From Gammaproteobacteria bacterium (GTDB lineage: Bacteria > Pseudomonadota > Gammaproteobacteria > Steroidobacterales > Steroidobacteraceae), in the NCBI GenBank assembly GCA_030831085.1, contig JAURLT010000077.1, positions 1 through 35,357 on the forward strand: 35,357 nucleotides of DNA. The letters are read 5' to 3'. Below the pieces are notes generated by a model. That model worked only from the letters and a program-made list of their open reading frames with translations, had not been told where the DNA came from and made no database searches. This document shows, in pieces, positions 1-7,445 of the stretch. The stretch's first letter is position 1; every line of letters begins with the position of its first letter. The position numbers were made by a program, and so were the translations under genes.

Positions 1-63
1 ACCTCCACGCCTCGCGGCACTAATACCTGAAACTAGCGCGTCTACCAATTCCGCCACCTGGGC
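1..63 (-). tRNA. tRNA-Leu (anticodon CAG), 3' part cut off by window edge
   Basis: Read on the minus strand, the sequence starts GCCCAGGTGGCGGAATTGG, which is the acceptor and D-arm start typical of tRNA-Leu. The anticodon stem CTAGT/ATTAG closes the loop TTCAGGT, giving anticodon CAG (plus-strand positions 27-29), which decodes CUG. A long class II variable arm (TGCCGCGAGGCG) follows, as expected for leucine tRNAs. The window ends inside the T arm, so the 3' acceptor strand and any CCA lie outside. The gene is transcribed leftwards, divergent from rnr. Confidence 0.95.
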
Positions 64-95
64 ACAGGGAGCGTTCCGGCTAGATACCATCGAGG

Positions 96-131
96 AGCGC
101 GCAATCTACGCAGGCCTCCGCGGCTTGTCAA
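96..131 (-). promoter_or_regulatory. Sigma70 promoter of tRNA-Leu with GC-rich discriminator
   Basis: On the minus strand a perfect -35 box TTGACA (plus positions 126-131) is followed, after exactly 17 bases, by the -10 box TAGATT (103-108). The bases just after the -10 box are GCGCGC, a GC-rich discriminator of the kind found at stable-RNA promoters under ppGpp/DksA control. Transcription would start near position 96, giving a leader of about 33 nucleotides before the tRNA 5' end. Box quality and spacing are seen directly. Stringent control is inferred from the discriminator. Confidence 0.75.
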
Positions 132-144
132 TCTGGGAAGTTCA

Positions 145-2370
145 TTGAAGAAACAGCACGACTGGCGGAAACGGGATCCGCGCTTCGGCGACGAATCGTC
201 CCGCTACGAAGATCCTATCCCGAGCCGGGACTATCTGGGTGAGCTGCTGGCCGAGGCCGGGCGTCCCCTTGGCTTCGAGGAGCTGGCGAGCCGGGCGGGC
301 CTACGCTCGCCGGCGCACCGCCGGGCACTGCAAAAGCGGCTCGCGGCAATGGTCCGCGACGGCCAGCTGATCCTCAACCGGGCGGAGGAGTACTGCCTGA
401 TTGCGAAGCTGCCTTTGGTCGTCGGCACGGTCAGCGGGCACCGGGACGGCTTTGGATTCCTGCTCGCGGAGGACGGTGGCGGCGACATTTTCCTGGCCTA
501 CCGGCAGATGCGGCGGGTCTTCCCGGGTGACAGGGCCGCGGTCCGCGTCACCGGCGTCGATGCCAAGGGTCGCCGCGAGGGCACCCTGGCCGAGGTGCTC
601 GAGCATCGGACCAGGCAGTTGGCAGGTCGCTTCAGTTTTGAGTCGGGCGTGGGCTTCGTACAGCCCGACAATACCCGCATCCAGCACCGGGTGGTGATCC
701 CCGCTGCGGCGCGTGGTGGGGCCCGCTCCGGTGACCTGGTGGTCGCCGGTATCGTCGAGCAGCCCACCGACAGGTCCGAGCCGGTCGGCAAGATATTGAG
801 AGTCCTGCCCGAGGCCAGCACGGCGGCCACCGCGGTCGAGCTGGCCATCGCCGCGCATGGACTGCCTGATGCCTTCGAGCCCACGGTGGTGCGCGAGGCG
901 AGGAAGTTCGGCAAGGAAGTCTCCGCCGAGGACGCGGTGGGCCGCGAGGACCTGCGCGGACTGCCGCTGGTGACCATCGATGGCGAGGACGCGCGCGACT
1001 TCGACGATGCGGTGTTCGCAGAGCGCAGTCGCGGCGGATATCGGCTGCTGGTGGCGATCGCCGACGTCAGCCATTACGTCCGCCCGCACACGGCACTCGA
1101 CGTATCCGCTCGCGAGCGGGCGACCTCGGTCTACTTCCCGGGACGGGTGCTGCCCATGTTGCCCGAGGGCCTCTCCAACCGCCTTTGTTCGCTGATGCCC
1201 AAGGTGGATCGCCTCTGCATGGCCTGCGAAATGCGGGTCACTGCCCGCGGCAAGGTGACCGCTGCCCGCTTCTTCCCCGCCGTCATGCGCTCCGCGGCAC
1301 GTTTGACCTACACGGATGTGGGGCAGGCGCTGACCACGGCCCCCAACCCGGGCTCCGAGCTCGCCGGGGTGATGCCGGTGATTTCGGTGCTGCACGAGGT
1401 CTACCAGGCCCTGCGCGAGGCTCGCGAGGTGCGCGGTGCGCTGGATTTCGAGGCGCCTGAGGTCAAGGTGATCCTGGGCGCGGACGGCCGGGTGGAGGAC
1501 ATCCGGGCCTATCCGCGTAACGACGCTCATCGGCTGATCGAAGAGTGCATGATCGCGGCCAACGTCGAGGCGGCAAGATTCCTGCGCAGCAAGGGTTTGC
1601 CCACCCTGTTCAGGATCCACGGCAAGCCGGAGGAGGACCGGATTTCCGACCTCAAGCGATTCCTCGCCCAGCGTGGCGTGCACCTGGAGACGGGGCATGA
1701 ACTCGAGCCCGCTCGGCTGCGCAAGGTGCTGGTGACGGTGGCGGCCCGGCCAGACGCTGCGGTGCTCGAAAGCGCCATCATCCGTTCCCTGCCACAAGCC
1801 CTGTACCAACCCTTGAACATCGGCCACTTCGGGTTGGCGCTGGCCGAGTACGCGCACTTCACCTCACCCATCCGTCGCTATCCCGACCTGCTGGTGCACA
1901 GGGCCATACGCCATGCGCTGCTCGGCGGCACGGTCGATGACTTCGTGCACCCGCGTCGGGAGATGGAACAACTGGGGCAGGAGTGCTCGATGCGCGAGCG
2001 ACGGGCGGACGAAGCGGCCCGCTCCGTGGTGGCGCTGCTCAAGTGCGAGTTCATGAAGGAGCGGGTCGGCGAGGAGTTTGACGCGGTGATCACCGGCGTG
2101 ACCGACTTCGGCGTCTTTGTGCAGCTGACCGCCTGGCAGGTGGATGGCCTGGTACACGTTACAGCGCTGGGTAGCGACTACTTCCACTTCCATGAGGACG
2201 AGCGCAGCCTGCGCGGCGATCGCAGCGGCTTGCGCTACACCATCGGAGACCCGCTGCGGGTTCGCCTGGTCCGCGTCGATCCGGCCGAACGTAAGATCGA
2301 TTTCGAGCTCGTGGGCGGTGCTGTGTCCGCGCCGCGGCGTCGTGGGGGTCGGCGAGGGGGGCGGAAGTGA
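145..2370 (+). CDS. rnr: Ribonuclease R (3'-5' exoribonuclease)
   Basis: The 741-residue protein has the RNase II/R family architecture. A winged-helix N-terminal region spans about residues 28-85, two cold-shock/OB domains about 90-215, the RNB catalytic domain about 270-590 and an S1 domain about 640-720. The catalytic segment DGEDARDFDDAVF lies near residues 279-291 and carries the metal-binding aspartates. The protein ends in a short Arg/Gly-rich tail (RRRGGRRGGRK), in place of the lysine-rich tail of the E. coli enzyme. RNase R degrades structured RNA processively and works in mRNA and rRNA quality control. The start is TTG, preceded by GGGAAG, and the N-terminus reaches the conserved YEDPIPSRDYL block, so this start fits the family. 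The stop overlaps the rlmB start by 4 bases (GTGA). Confidence 0.97.
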   Translation: MKKQHDWRKRDPRFGDESSRYEDPIPSRDYLGELLAEAGRPLGFEELASRAGLRSPAHRRALQKRLAAMVRDGQLILNRAEEYCLIAKLPLVVGTVSGHRDGFGFLLAEDGGGDIFLAYRQMRRVFPGDRAAVRVTGVDAKGRREGTLAEVLEHRTRQLAGRFSFESGVGFVQPDNTRIQHRVVIPAAARGGARSGDLVVAGIVEQPTDRSEPVGKILRVLPEASTAATAVELAIAAHGLPDAFEPTVVREARKFGKEVSAEDAVGREDLRGLPLVTIDGEDARDFDDAVFAERSRGGYRLLVAIADVSHYVRPHTALDVSARERATSVYFPGRVLPMLPEGLSNRLCSLMPKVDRLCMACEMRVTARGKVTAARFFPAVMRSAARLTYTDVGQALTTAPNPGSELAGVMPVISVLHEVYQALREAREVRGALDFEAPEVKVILGADGRVEDIRAYPRNDAHRLIEECMIAANVEAARFLRSKGLPTLFRIHGKPEEDRISDLKRFLAQRGVHLETGHELEPARLRKVLVTVAARPDAAVLESAIIRSLPQALYQPLNIGHFGLALAEYAHFTSPIRRYPDLLVHRAIRHALLGGTVDDFVHPRREMEQLGQECSMRERRADEAARSVVALLKCEFMKERVGEEFDAVITGVTDFGVFVQLTAWQVDGLVHVTALGSDYFHFHEDERSLRGDRSGLRYTIGDPLRVRLVRVDPAERKIDFELVGGAVSAPRRRGGRRGGRK

Positions 2371-3125
2371 ACGCCAAGGGGGTGGTCTACGGCGTACACG
2401 CGGTAGAGGCCTGCCTTCAGCGACATGGCGCCCGCGTGCGTCGCTTGTGGGTCCAGCAGGGCCGGGCGGACGCCCGCATCGAGGCCTTGCTGGCCGGCGC
2501 AGCCGCCCTGGGCCTCGAGGTGCGGCGGGCCTCGCTGGACGAGTTGTCCCGCCTGGCGGGCGAGGGTGTCCACCAGGGGGTGCTGGCGGAGGTGGACTGG
2601 CCGCGCCCACCAACCGAGGATGACCTTGACGACCTGGTCATCAGTCGGGGGCGGGATTTGCTGTTGCTGGTGCTGGACGGGGTGCAGGATCCGCACAACC
2701 TGGGCGCCTGCCTGAGGACCGCCGAGGCGGTCGGGGCCGATGCAGTAGTCGCGCCGAGGGATCGGGCCGTGGGACTGACCCCGACGGTGCGCAAGGTCGC
2801 TGCCGGCGCTGCGGAATCCCTGCCCTTCGTCCAGGTGACCAACCTCGCCCGGACGCTGAGGGGCCTGCAGGGGGCCGGGGTCTGGGTGGTGGGCACCGCC
2901 GGAGAGTCGCCGACTTCCCTCTACGGGGCTGACCTGACCGGTCCGCTGGCGCTGGTGCTCGGCAGCGAGGCCGATGGACTTCGCCGCCTGACGCGGGAGA
3001 CCTGCGACCTGCTAGTGTCCATACCGATGGCCGGCATTGTGAGTTCCCTCAACGTGTCGGTCGCGGCAGGGGTTTGCCTGTTCGAGGCCAGAAGGCAGCG
3101 GGGCACCCCCGTTGGGCTTGCCTGA
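2367..3125 (+). CDS. rlmB: 23S rRNA (guanosine-2'-O-)-methyltransferase RlmB
   Basis: This 252-residue SpoU/TrmH-family methyltransferase uses S-adenosylmethionine to methylate the 2'-OH of a conserved 23S rRNA guanosine (Gm2251 in E. coli). An N-terminal L30e-like substrate-binding domain covers about residues 1-75. The trefoil-knot catalytic domain has all three SpoU motifs: NLGACLRTAEAVGAD, LVLGSEADGLRR and IPMAGIVSSLNVSVAAG. The GTG start overlaps the rnr stop, so the two are translationally coupled, in the same order as in E. coli and many other gammaproteobacteria. TrmH paralogues share the fold, but the N-terminal domain and the rnr neighbour point to RlmB. Confidence 0.95.
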   Translation: MNAKGVVYGVHAVEACLQRHGARVRRLWVQQGRADARIEALLAGAAALGLEVRRASLDELSRLAGEGVHQGVLAEVDWPRPPTEDDLDDLVISRGRDLLLLVLDGVQDPHNLGACLRTAEAVGADAVVAPRDRAVGLTPTVRKVAAGAAESLPFVQVTNLARTLRGLQGAGVWVVGTAGESPTSLYGADLTGPLALVLGSEADGLRRLTRETCDLLVSIPMAGIVSSLNVSVAAGVCLFEARRQRGTPVGLA

Positions 3126-3146
3126 TTCCTTGTGATCCGGTAACTT
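3118..3146 (+). promoter_or_regulatory. Candidate promoter of the rpsF-rpsR-rplI operon
   Basis: TTGCCT (3118-3123) and TAACTT (3141-3146) are separated by 17 bases and could form -35 and -10 boxes. Transcription would begin near 3153, giving a leader of about 93 nucleotides that contains the hairpin described separately. The -35 box overlaps the end of rlmB. Both boxes deviate from consensus, so this is tentative. Confidence 0.35.
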
Positions 3147-3193
3147 ACGCGACCCTCTCGGCGCCGGGACGAACACAGGTGCCTTCACTCCTT

Positions 3194-3222
3194 GCCTCAC
3201 CGCCCTGCATCCGGCGGGAGGC
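3194..3222 (+). promoter_or_regulatory. Leader hairpin before rpsF, candidate S6:S18 binding element
   Basis: The leader can fold into a stem GCCTC/GAGGC (3194-3198 with 3218-3222), a bulged A at 3199, a second stem CCGCC/GGCGG (3200-3204 with 3213-3217) and an 8-base loop. The bulge region reads CACCG (3198-3202). Known S6:S18 autoregulatory leaders carry a conserved CACCG/CCG element at a bulge, so this may be the site where the S6:S18 complex represses its own mRNA. The hairpin is seen directly. The function is inferred from its position and motif. Confidence 0.4.
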
Positions 3223-3245
3223 GTAACCATAGGGAGAACTCAAAG

Positions 3246-3650
3246 ATGCGTCATTACGAGATCGTTTTTCTCGTTCACCCTGATCAGAGCGAACAGGTTC
3301 CAGCCATGGTCGAACGCTATCGCGGCATGATCGGTGCCGGGGGCGGCCAGGTGCACCGCATGGAAGACTGGGGCCGTCGGCAACTGGCTTTCCCGATCGC
3401 CAAGGTCCACAAGGCCCACTACGTACTGATGAACGTCGAATGCGACGGCAAGGTGCTGGAGGAGATCGTCGACGCCTTCCGTTTCAGCGACGCAGTGCTC
3501 AGGCACCTGGTGATCAAGATGGACCAGGCGGTCACCGAGCCCTCCCCCATGGCGAGGGCTGGCGAGGAGAGGGAGGAGCGCGGCGAGTATGGCGAGCGCG
3601 CGCCCCGTGGCGAAGGCCCTGAGTTGGGCGCTTCGGACGTCCAGGACTGA
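3246..3650 (+). CDS. rpsF: 30S ribosomal protein S6
   Basis: The 134-residue protein begins [19 protein letters not shown] and contains the conserved blocks [11 protein letters not shown] and HYVLMNVEC, which identify S6, a platform protein of the 30S subunit that binds S18. The ATG at 3246 was chosen because it gives the canonical S6 N-terminus and is preceded by AGGGAG. The C-terminal 40 residues are a glutamate- and arginine-rich tail ([12 protein letters not shown]), variable in S6 proteins. An earlier in-frame TTG exists but would add non-conserved residues. rpsR follows after 17 bases. Confidence 0.97.
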   Translation: MRHYEIVFLVHPDQSEQVPAMVERYRGMIGAGGGQVHRMEDWGRRQLAFPIAKVHKAHYVLMNVECDGKVLEEIVDAFRFSDAVLRHLVIKMDQAVTEPSPMARAGEEREERGEYGERAPRGEGPELGASDVQD

Positions 3651-3667
3651 GCCAGGAGTAAGCATCC

Positions 3668-3892
3668 ATGTCACGTTTTTCGCGCCGCAGGAAGTTCTGC
3701 AAGTTCACCGCCGAGGACACCGGCCAGATCGATTACAAGGACCTGGCAACCCTCAAGGGCTACATCACCGAGACCGGCAAGATCGTTCCCAGTCGCATTA
3801 CCGGTACCCGGTCCTTCTATCAGCGCCAATTGGCGGTCGCGGTCAAGCGCGCCCGCTATCTGGCCCTGCTGCCCTACACCGACCAGCATTGA
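3668..3892 (+). CDS. rpsR: 30S ribosomal protein S18
   Basis: The 74-residue protein contains the S18 hallmarks [24 protein letters not shown] and [15 protein letters not shown]. It forms a heterodimer with S6 on the 30S platform. The length matches the family (75 residues in E. coli). The ATG start is preceded by AGGAGTAAGCATCC. It sits between rpsF and a DUF2232 membrane protein gene. Confidence 0.98.
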   Translation: MSRFSRRRKFCKFTAEDTGQIDYKDLATLKGYITETGKIVPSRITGTRSFYQRQLAVAVKRARYLALLPYTDQH

Positions 3893-3921
3893 GGGTGGCC
3901 GGCAGGTTTGCCGGGAGCAGC

Positions 3922-4854
3922 ATGAACAGGTTTGCCGAATGGGCCCTGCGCACTCCCTGGACCGGGATGGTCGCCGGCGCCATGGTCTCCACGCTGGCCT
4001 GTCTGGCCCTGCCATTGCTGGCCTGGCTGCCGGGCGGCTTGGTGGTGCTGGCCTGCCTGGCGGGCGGTCCCGCCATGGGGGTTTGGTCGGCGTCCGGGGC
4101 CGCGCTGCCCATCGCGTGGATGTTTGCGCCTGCCATGGGCTGGGGGGGCGCATTGCTAATCGCAGCGATGGCCCTTGTGCCCGCCCTCGCCGCCGGCGTC
4201 CTGCTGTCACGCAGTCGCAGCCTGTCATTTGTCTTTCAGGCAGTTACCCTGTCCGCGGCAGCGCTGGTGCTGTTGTTCCGGGTCGGCCTCGGCGATCCGG
4301 TCAGCGTGCTTGCCCCGCTGCTAGAGGCCATGAGGCCGGCTTTCGAGGAGATGGCGGCTTCCATGGCCGGATTGGGTATGGGGCGCAGTGCCGAGGAACT
4401 GGCCACGGCGGTGGCCCGCATGGCCTGGGCCACACTGGCCTGGCTGCTGCTGCTCACCACGCTGAGTTCGCTGTTCCTCGGACTTTGGCGCTTTGCTTCG
4501 CTCCGGGAGCCTGGATTGTTTGGCAGGGAGTTCGCCTCCCTGCGCTTGGGGAACCTGATTGGCTGGCTGGCGGTGGCGGCATTGCTGCTCAACGTGGCGG
4601 CCCAGCTTGCGGGGGGTGGGGCCTGGGCGCCGGCCGAGGACTTGCTGTTCGTCTTGTCCGGGGCCTTTCTGCTGCAGGGGCTGGCCATCGCTCATGCCCT
4701 GCGTTCGGCTCAGGTGGCCGGGCCGCTGCTCCTGACCGTGGCCTACCTCTCAATCATCGTCTTCCCCATGCTTCTGGTGGGCCTCGGGCTGGCTGACACC
4801 TGGGTCCGTTTCCGCGAACGTTTCGTCAACAATACTCCTTCGAGTACGGTGTAA
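3922..4854 (+). CDS. DUF2232 (YybS-like) multi-pass membrane protein
   Basis: The 310-residue product is almost entirely hydrophobic, with roughly eight predicted membrane segments, for example around residues 15-55, 65-95, 105-125, 170-200, 215-240 and 270-295. A DUF2232-family membrane protein between rpsR and rplI is a recurring arrangement in gammaproteobacteria, including Pseudomonas. Its biochemical role is not established. The ATG at 3922 is preceded by GGGAGCAGC and follows the rpsR stop by 29 bases. The reading frame is open further upstream across rpsR, but that part is non-coding. The gene ends 2 bases before rplI. The family is recognised from context and membrane topology, with no diagnostic motif. 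Confidence 0.75.
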   Translation: MNRFAEWALRTPWTGMVAGAMVSTLACLALPLLAWLPGGLVVLACLAGGPAMGVWSASGAALPIAWMFAPAMGWGGALLIAAMALVPALAAGVLLSRSRSLSFVFQAVTLSAAALVLLFRVGLGDPVSVLAPLLEAMRPAFEEMAASMAGLGMGRSAEELATAVARMAWATLAWLLLLTTLSSLFLGLWRFASLREPGLFGREFASLRLGNLIGWLAVAALLLNVAAQLAGGGAWAPAEDLLFVLSGAFLLQGLAIAHALRSAQVAGPLLLTVAYLSIIVFPMLLVGLGLADTWVRFRERFVNNTPSSTV

Positions 4855-4856
4855 TC

Positions 4857-5306
4857 ATGGAAGTCATCCTTCTGCAGAAAGTCGCCAACGTCGGCGACAT
4901 CGGTGACCGGGTCAAGGTCCGCTCTGGCTACGGTCGTAATTATCTCTTGCCCACTGGCCGCGCCACGCTGGCTACGGCGGCCAACATTGCGGCCTTCGAG
5001 GCTCGTCGTTCGGAACTGGAGGCAAAGGCCGCAGCCGAGCTGACTGGCGCCAAGGCGCGTGCTGCCCGTCTCGAGGGCTTCACGCTGGTCGTGCGCGCCA
5101 AGGCGGGCAACGAGGGCAAGTTGTTCGGCTCGATTGGCACCAGCGATATCGCCGAGGCCTGCCGCGCCGAGGGCCACGACATCCAGCGCTCGGAAGTTCG
5201 CCTGCCGGGCGGGGCGATCCGCATGACCGGTGAGCACAGCGTCGTCCTGCACCTGCACGCCGACGTCGACTTTGCGCTGCAGGTCAACGTGGTCGCCGAG
5301 GACTAG
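4857..5306 (+). CDS. rplI: 50S ribosomal protein L9
   Basis: The 149-residue protein starts MEVILLQKVANVGDIGDRV and has the GYGRNYLLPTGRAT block, diagnostic of L9. Two globular domains are joined by a long charged helix (about residues 41-75). It binds 23S rRNA at the base of the L1 stalk and helps maintain reading frame. The length matches E. coli L9 (149 residues). dnaB follows after 10 bases. Confidence 0.98.
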   Translation: MEVILLQKVANVGDIGDRVKVRSGYGRNYLLPTGRATLATAANIAAFEARRSELEAKAAAELTGAKARAARLEGFTLVVRAKAGNEGKLFGSIGTSDIAEACRAEGHDIQRSEVRLPGGAIRMTGEHSVVLHLHADVDFALQVNVVAED

Positions 5307-5316
5307 ACTCCGCTTC

Positions 5317-6681
5317 ATGCAGCCGTCGGTCGAAGCCCTTCGTACACCGCCCCACTCCGTGGAAGCGGAGCAGGCGGTGTTAGGTGGCTTGCTGCTGGAT
5401 GCCAACAGCTGGGATGCGGTGGCCGACATCGTGGCCGCCGCGGATTTCTATCGTCGTGACCACCGGCTGATCTTCGAGGCCATCGCCGAGGTTGCCGAGA
5501 CCCGCGGCCCCTGCGATGCGGTCACGGTGTCCGAGCACCTCGACCGCAAGGGGCTGGCCGAGGAGACCGGTGGGCTTGCCTACCTTGGCACCCTGGCCCG
5601 CGATACCCCCAGCGCCGCCAACGTGCGGACTTACGCAGAAATCGTTCGCGAGCGTGCCATCCTGCGCCAGCTGATTCAGGCTGGTGGCGAAATCGCGACC
5701 TCGGTCTTCGAGGGCGGGGGCAGGGCAGCCACTGAACTGGTCGACGAGGCGGAGCGGCGGGTGTTCGAGATCGCCGAGCGCGGCAGTCGGTCACGGGCCG
5801 GGTTCCGTCAGGTCAAGGACATCCTGCCCGAGACCGTCGACAGGCTCGACCTGTTACACCAGTCGCCAGGGCAGTTGACCGGGGTCACCACCGGCTTTAC
5901 GGATCTCGATCGCATGACCACCGGCCTGCAGCCCGGGGATCTCGTCGTCATTGCCGGCCGGCCTTCCATGGGCAAGACCACCCTGGCGATCAACATCGCG
6001 GAGAATGCAGCTATCGGCAAGGGCGTACCAGCCGCCGTTTTTTCCATGGAAATGTCCGCCGAGCAGCTGACCCTGCGCATGATCTCCTCGTTGGGCCGAG
6101 TCAACCAGTCGCACCTGCGGACCGGGCAATGTTCTGATGAGGACTGGTCGCGGATCAACAGCGCGGTGGCCCAGTTGTCTGCCGCGCCCATCTTCGTGGA
6201 CGAAACGCCCGCGCTCACGCCGACGGAATTGCGCGCCCGTGCCAGACGCCTCAAGCGTGAGCGCGGCCTCGGCTTGGTGGTGGTCGACTACCTGCAGCTC
6301 ATGCAGGTCTCGGGTACCAAGGAGAATCGCGCGACGGAGATCTCGGAGATCTCGCGCGGACTGAAGGCGCTGGCCAAGGAGCTGTCAGTGCCGGTCATCG
6401 CGCTGTCTCAGCTCAATCGTTCAGTCGAGCAGCGCACCGAGAAGAAACCGGTGATGTCAGACCTCAGGGAGTCCGGCGCCATCGAGCAGGACGCCGACGT
6501 CATCATGATGATCTACCGGGAGGAAGTGTACGACCCGGCCTCGACCCGGCGCGGCATCGCGGACATCATTCTCGCCAAGCAGCGCAACGGCCCGACCGGC
6601 GAGGTCCACCTGACGTTTCTCGGGGAATATACCCGCTTCGAAAACCTGGTCGCCGAATCCTACGGCGAAGGGGTGTTCTGA
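5317..6681 (+). CDS. dnaB: Replicative DNA helicase DnaB
   Basis: The 454-residue protein has an N-terminal helical domain (HSVEAEQAVLGGLLLD near residues 10-25), a linker, and a RecA-like helicase domain. The Walker A motif is GRPSMGKTT (K220), followed by FSMEMSAEQL, the Walker B region VVVDYLQLM, and SQLNRSVEQR/DLRESGAIEQDADV. DnaB is the hexameric 5'-3' helicase at the replication fork. No intein is present. The ATG at 5317 gives the conserved N-terminus; longer in-frame starts overlap rplI. The linkage rpsF-rpsR-rplI-dnaB is widely conserved. The stop is 12 bases from the stop of the convergent FHA gene. Confidence 0.97.
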   Translation: MQPSVEALRTPPHSVEAEQAVLGGLLLDANSWDAVADIVAAADFYRRDHRLIFEAIAEVAETRGPCDAVTVSEHLDRKGLAEETGGLAYLGTLARDTPSAANVRTYAEIVRERAILRQLIQAGGEIATSVFEGGGRAATELVDEAERRVFEIAERGSRSRAGFRQVKDILPETVDRLDLLHQSPGQLTGVTTGFTDLDRMTTGLQPGDLVVIAGRPSMGKTTLAINIAENAAIGKGVPAAVFSMEMSAEQLTLRMISSLGRVNQSHLRTGQCSDEDWSRINSAVAQLSAAPIFVDETPALTPTELRARARRLKRERGLGLVVVDYLQLMQVSGTKENRATEISEISRGLKALAKELSVPVIALSQLNRSVEQRTEKKPVMSDLRESGAIEQDADVIMMIYREEVYDPASTRRGIADIILAKQRNGPTGEVHLTFLGEYTRFENLVAESYGEGVF

Positions 6682-6693
6682 GACCGTCCGGCC

Positions 6694-7428
6694 TCAGCTG
6701 ATGAAGAACCCCATCTTGATCCCCGCCAGGGTGATCACGTCGTTGTTGAGTAGCCGTCTGGCCTGCGGCCCGATGGGTTCGCCGTTGACCAGCGGATAGT
6801 CGCCCGCGGTGGCGGACTCCACGTGCACGATGGAATAACCCTCTGCCCTCCGGCTGATGGCTGCGACCTGCACGCCGGGCCGACCGAGGGTGGTGAGCGG
6901 CTTGAGGAGCTCGATTTCGCGTCCGGCAAACTGGCCGGAGAGCACCTGCAGGCGGCCACTCGAGGCGTCGCCCGGAGGGCGGTACTCCGCCGAGGGCCGG
7001 GTGGAGGATGAAGTCTCGGCCGGGTCGGGCCGCGGCGCTGGCGACAGGGCGCTGGCCGCTGCGCGCAGTTTTTCCTCGGTAATCTGCCCAGGGGCAATCA
7101 CCATGGTCTTCTCGAACTCGTCGGACTCGCTCACGTCGCCCTGACTGTCGATGAAGCGCAGGCTGTGGCGACCCAGGGTGATGACGTCGCCGTGCTGGAG
7201 GGCGTGCTTCTTGATCAGCTTGCCATTGACGTAGGTGCCGTTGGTGCTGTTCAGGTCCTCGAGGAAGGAGTCGTTCAGGATGTTGACGATCAGGGCGTGA
7301 TGGCCGCTCACTCCCGGGTTGTCGACCCGGATATCGTTGTCCGGCAGCCGACCGAGCGTATACCGCTCCTTGGTCATGTTGTATTCGGCGAGCACCTGCC
7401 CGTCGAGCATCAGCAAGAGACGCGCCAT
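6694..7428 (-). CDS. Tandem FHA-domain protein
   Basis: The 244-residue cytosolic protein opens with a canonical forkhead-associated domain (about residues 1-93). The phosphothreonine-binding residues are all visible: GR (R27), S41xxH44 and the LNSTNGTYVNG loop with N63. A linker rich in Ser, Pro and Ala holds the motif EFEKTMVIAP, whose threonine (T108) resembles phospho-acceptor sites seen near FHA domains. A second, weaker FHA domain occupies about 160-244. It keeps GR and an NG pair, but the SxxH part is not conserved. The ATG at 7428 was preferred over a TTG one codon earlier. The gene lies 17 bases downstream of the PP2C phosphatase gene and is surely co-transcribed. It probably reads out Thr phosphorylation; partner kinase and targets are unknown. 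Confidence 0.85.
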   Translation of the reverse strand: MARLLLMLDGQVLAEYNMTKERYTLGRLPDNDIRVDNPGVSGHHALIVNILNDSFLEDLNSTNGTYVNGKLIKKHALQHGDVITLGRHSLRFIDSQGDVSESDEFEKTMVIAPGQITEEKLRAAASALSPAPRPDPAETSSSTRPSAEYRPPGDASSGRLQVLSGQFAGREIELLKPLTTLGRPGVQVAAISRRAEGYSIVHVESATAGDYPLVNGEPIGPQARRLLNNDVITLAGIKMGFFIS

Positions 7429-7445
7429 CAAAACCTCGTCAGCGG

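Noticed and set aside
70-90. Possible -10 box TAGATA for rnr at 81-86
   Set aside because: No acceptable -35 box at 16-18 bases; the candidate falls in the tRNA 5' end.
301-1857. A 518-codon open frame on the minus strand across rnr
   Set aside because: It is wholly antisense to a well-conserved rnr and has no recognisable domain. Long antisense frames are expected where GC is high at third codon positions.
6678-6697. Hairpin CTGAG/CTCAG between the dnaB and FHA stop codons
   Set aside because: The stem is only 5 bases with a 10-base loop and no T-run, too weak to call a terminator.
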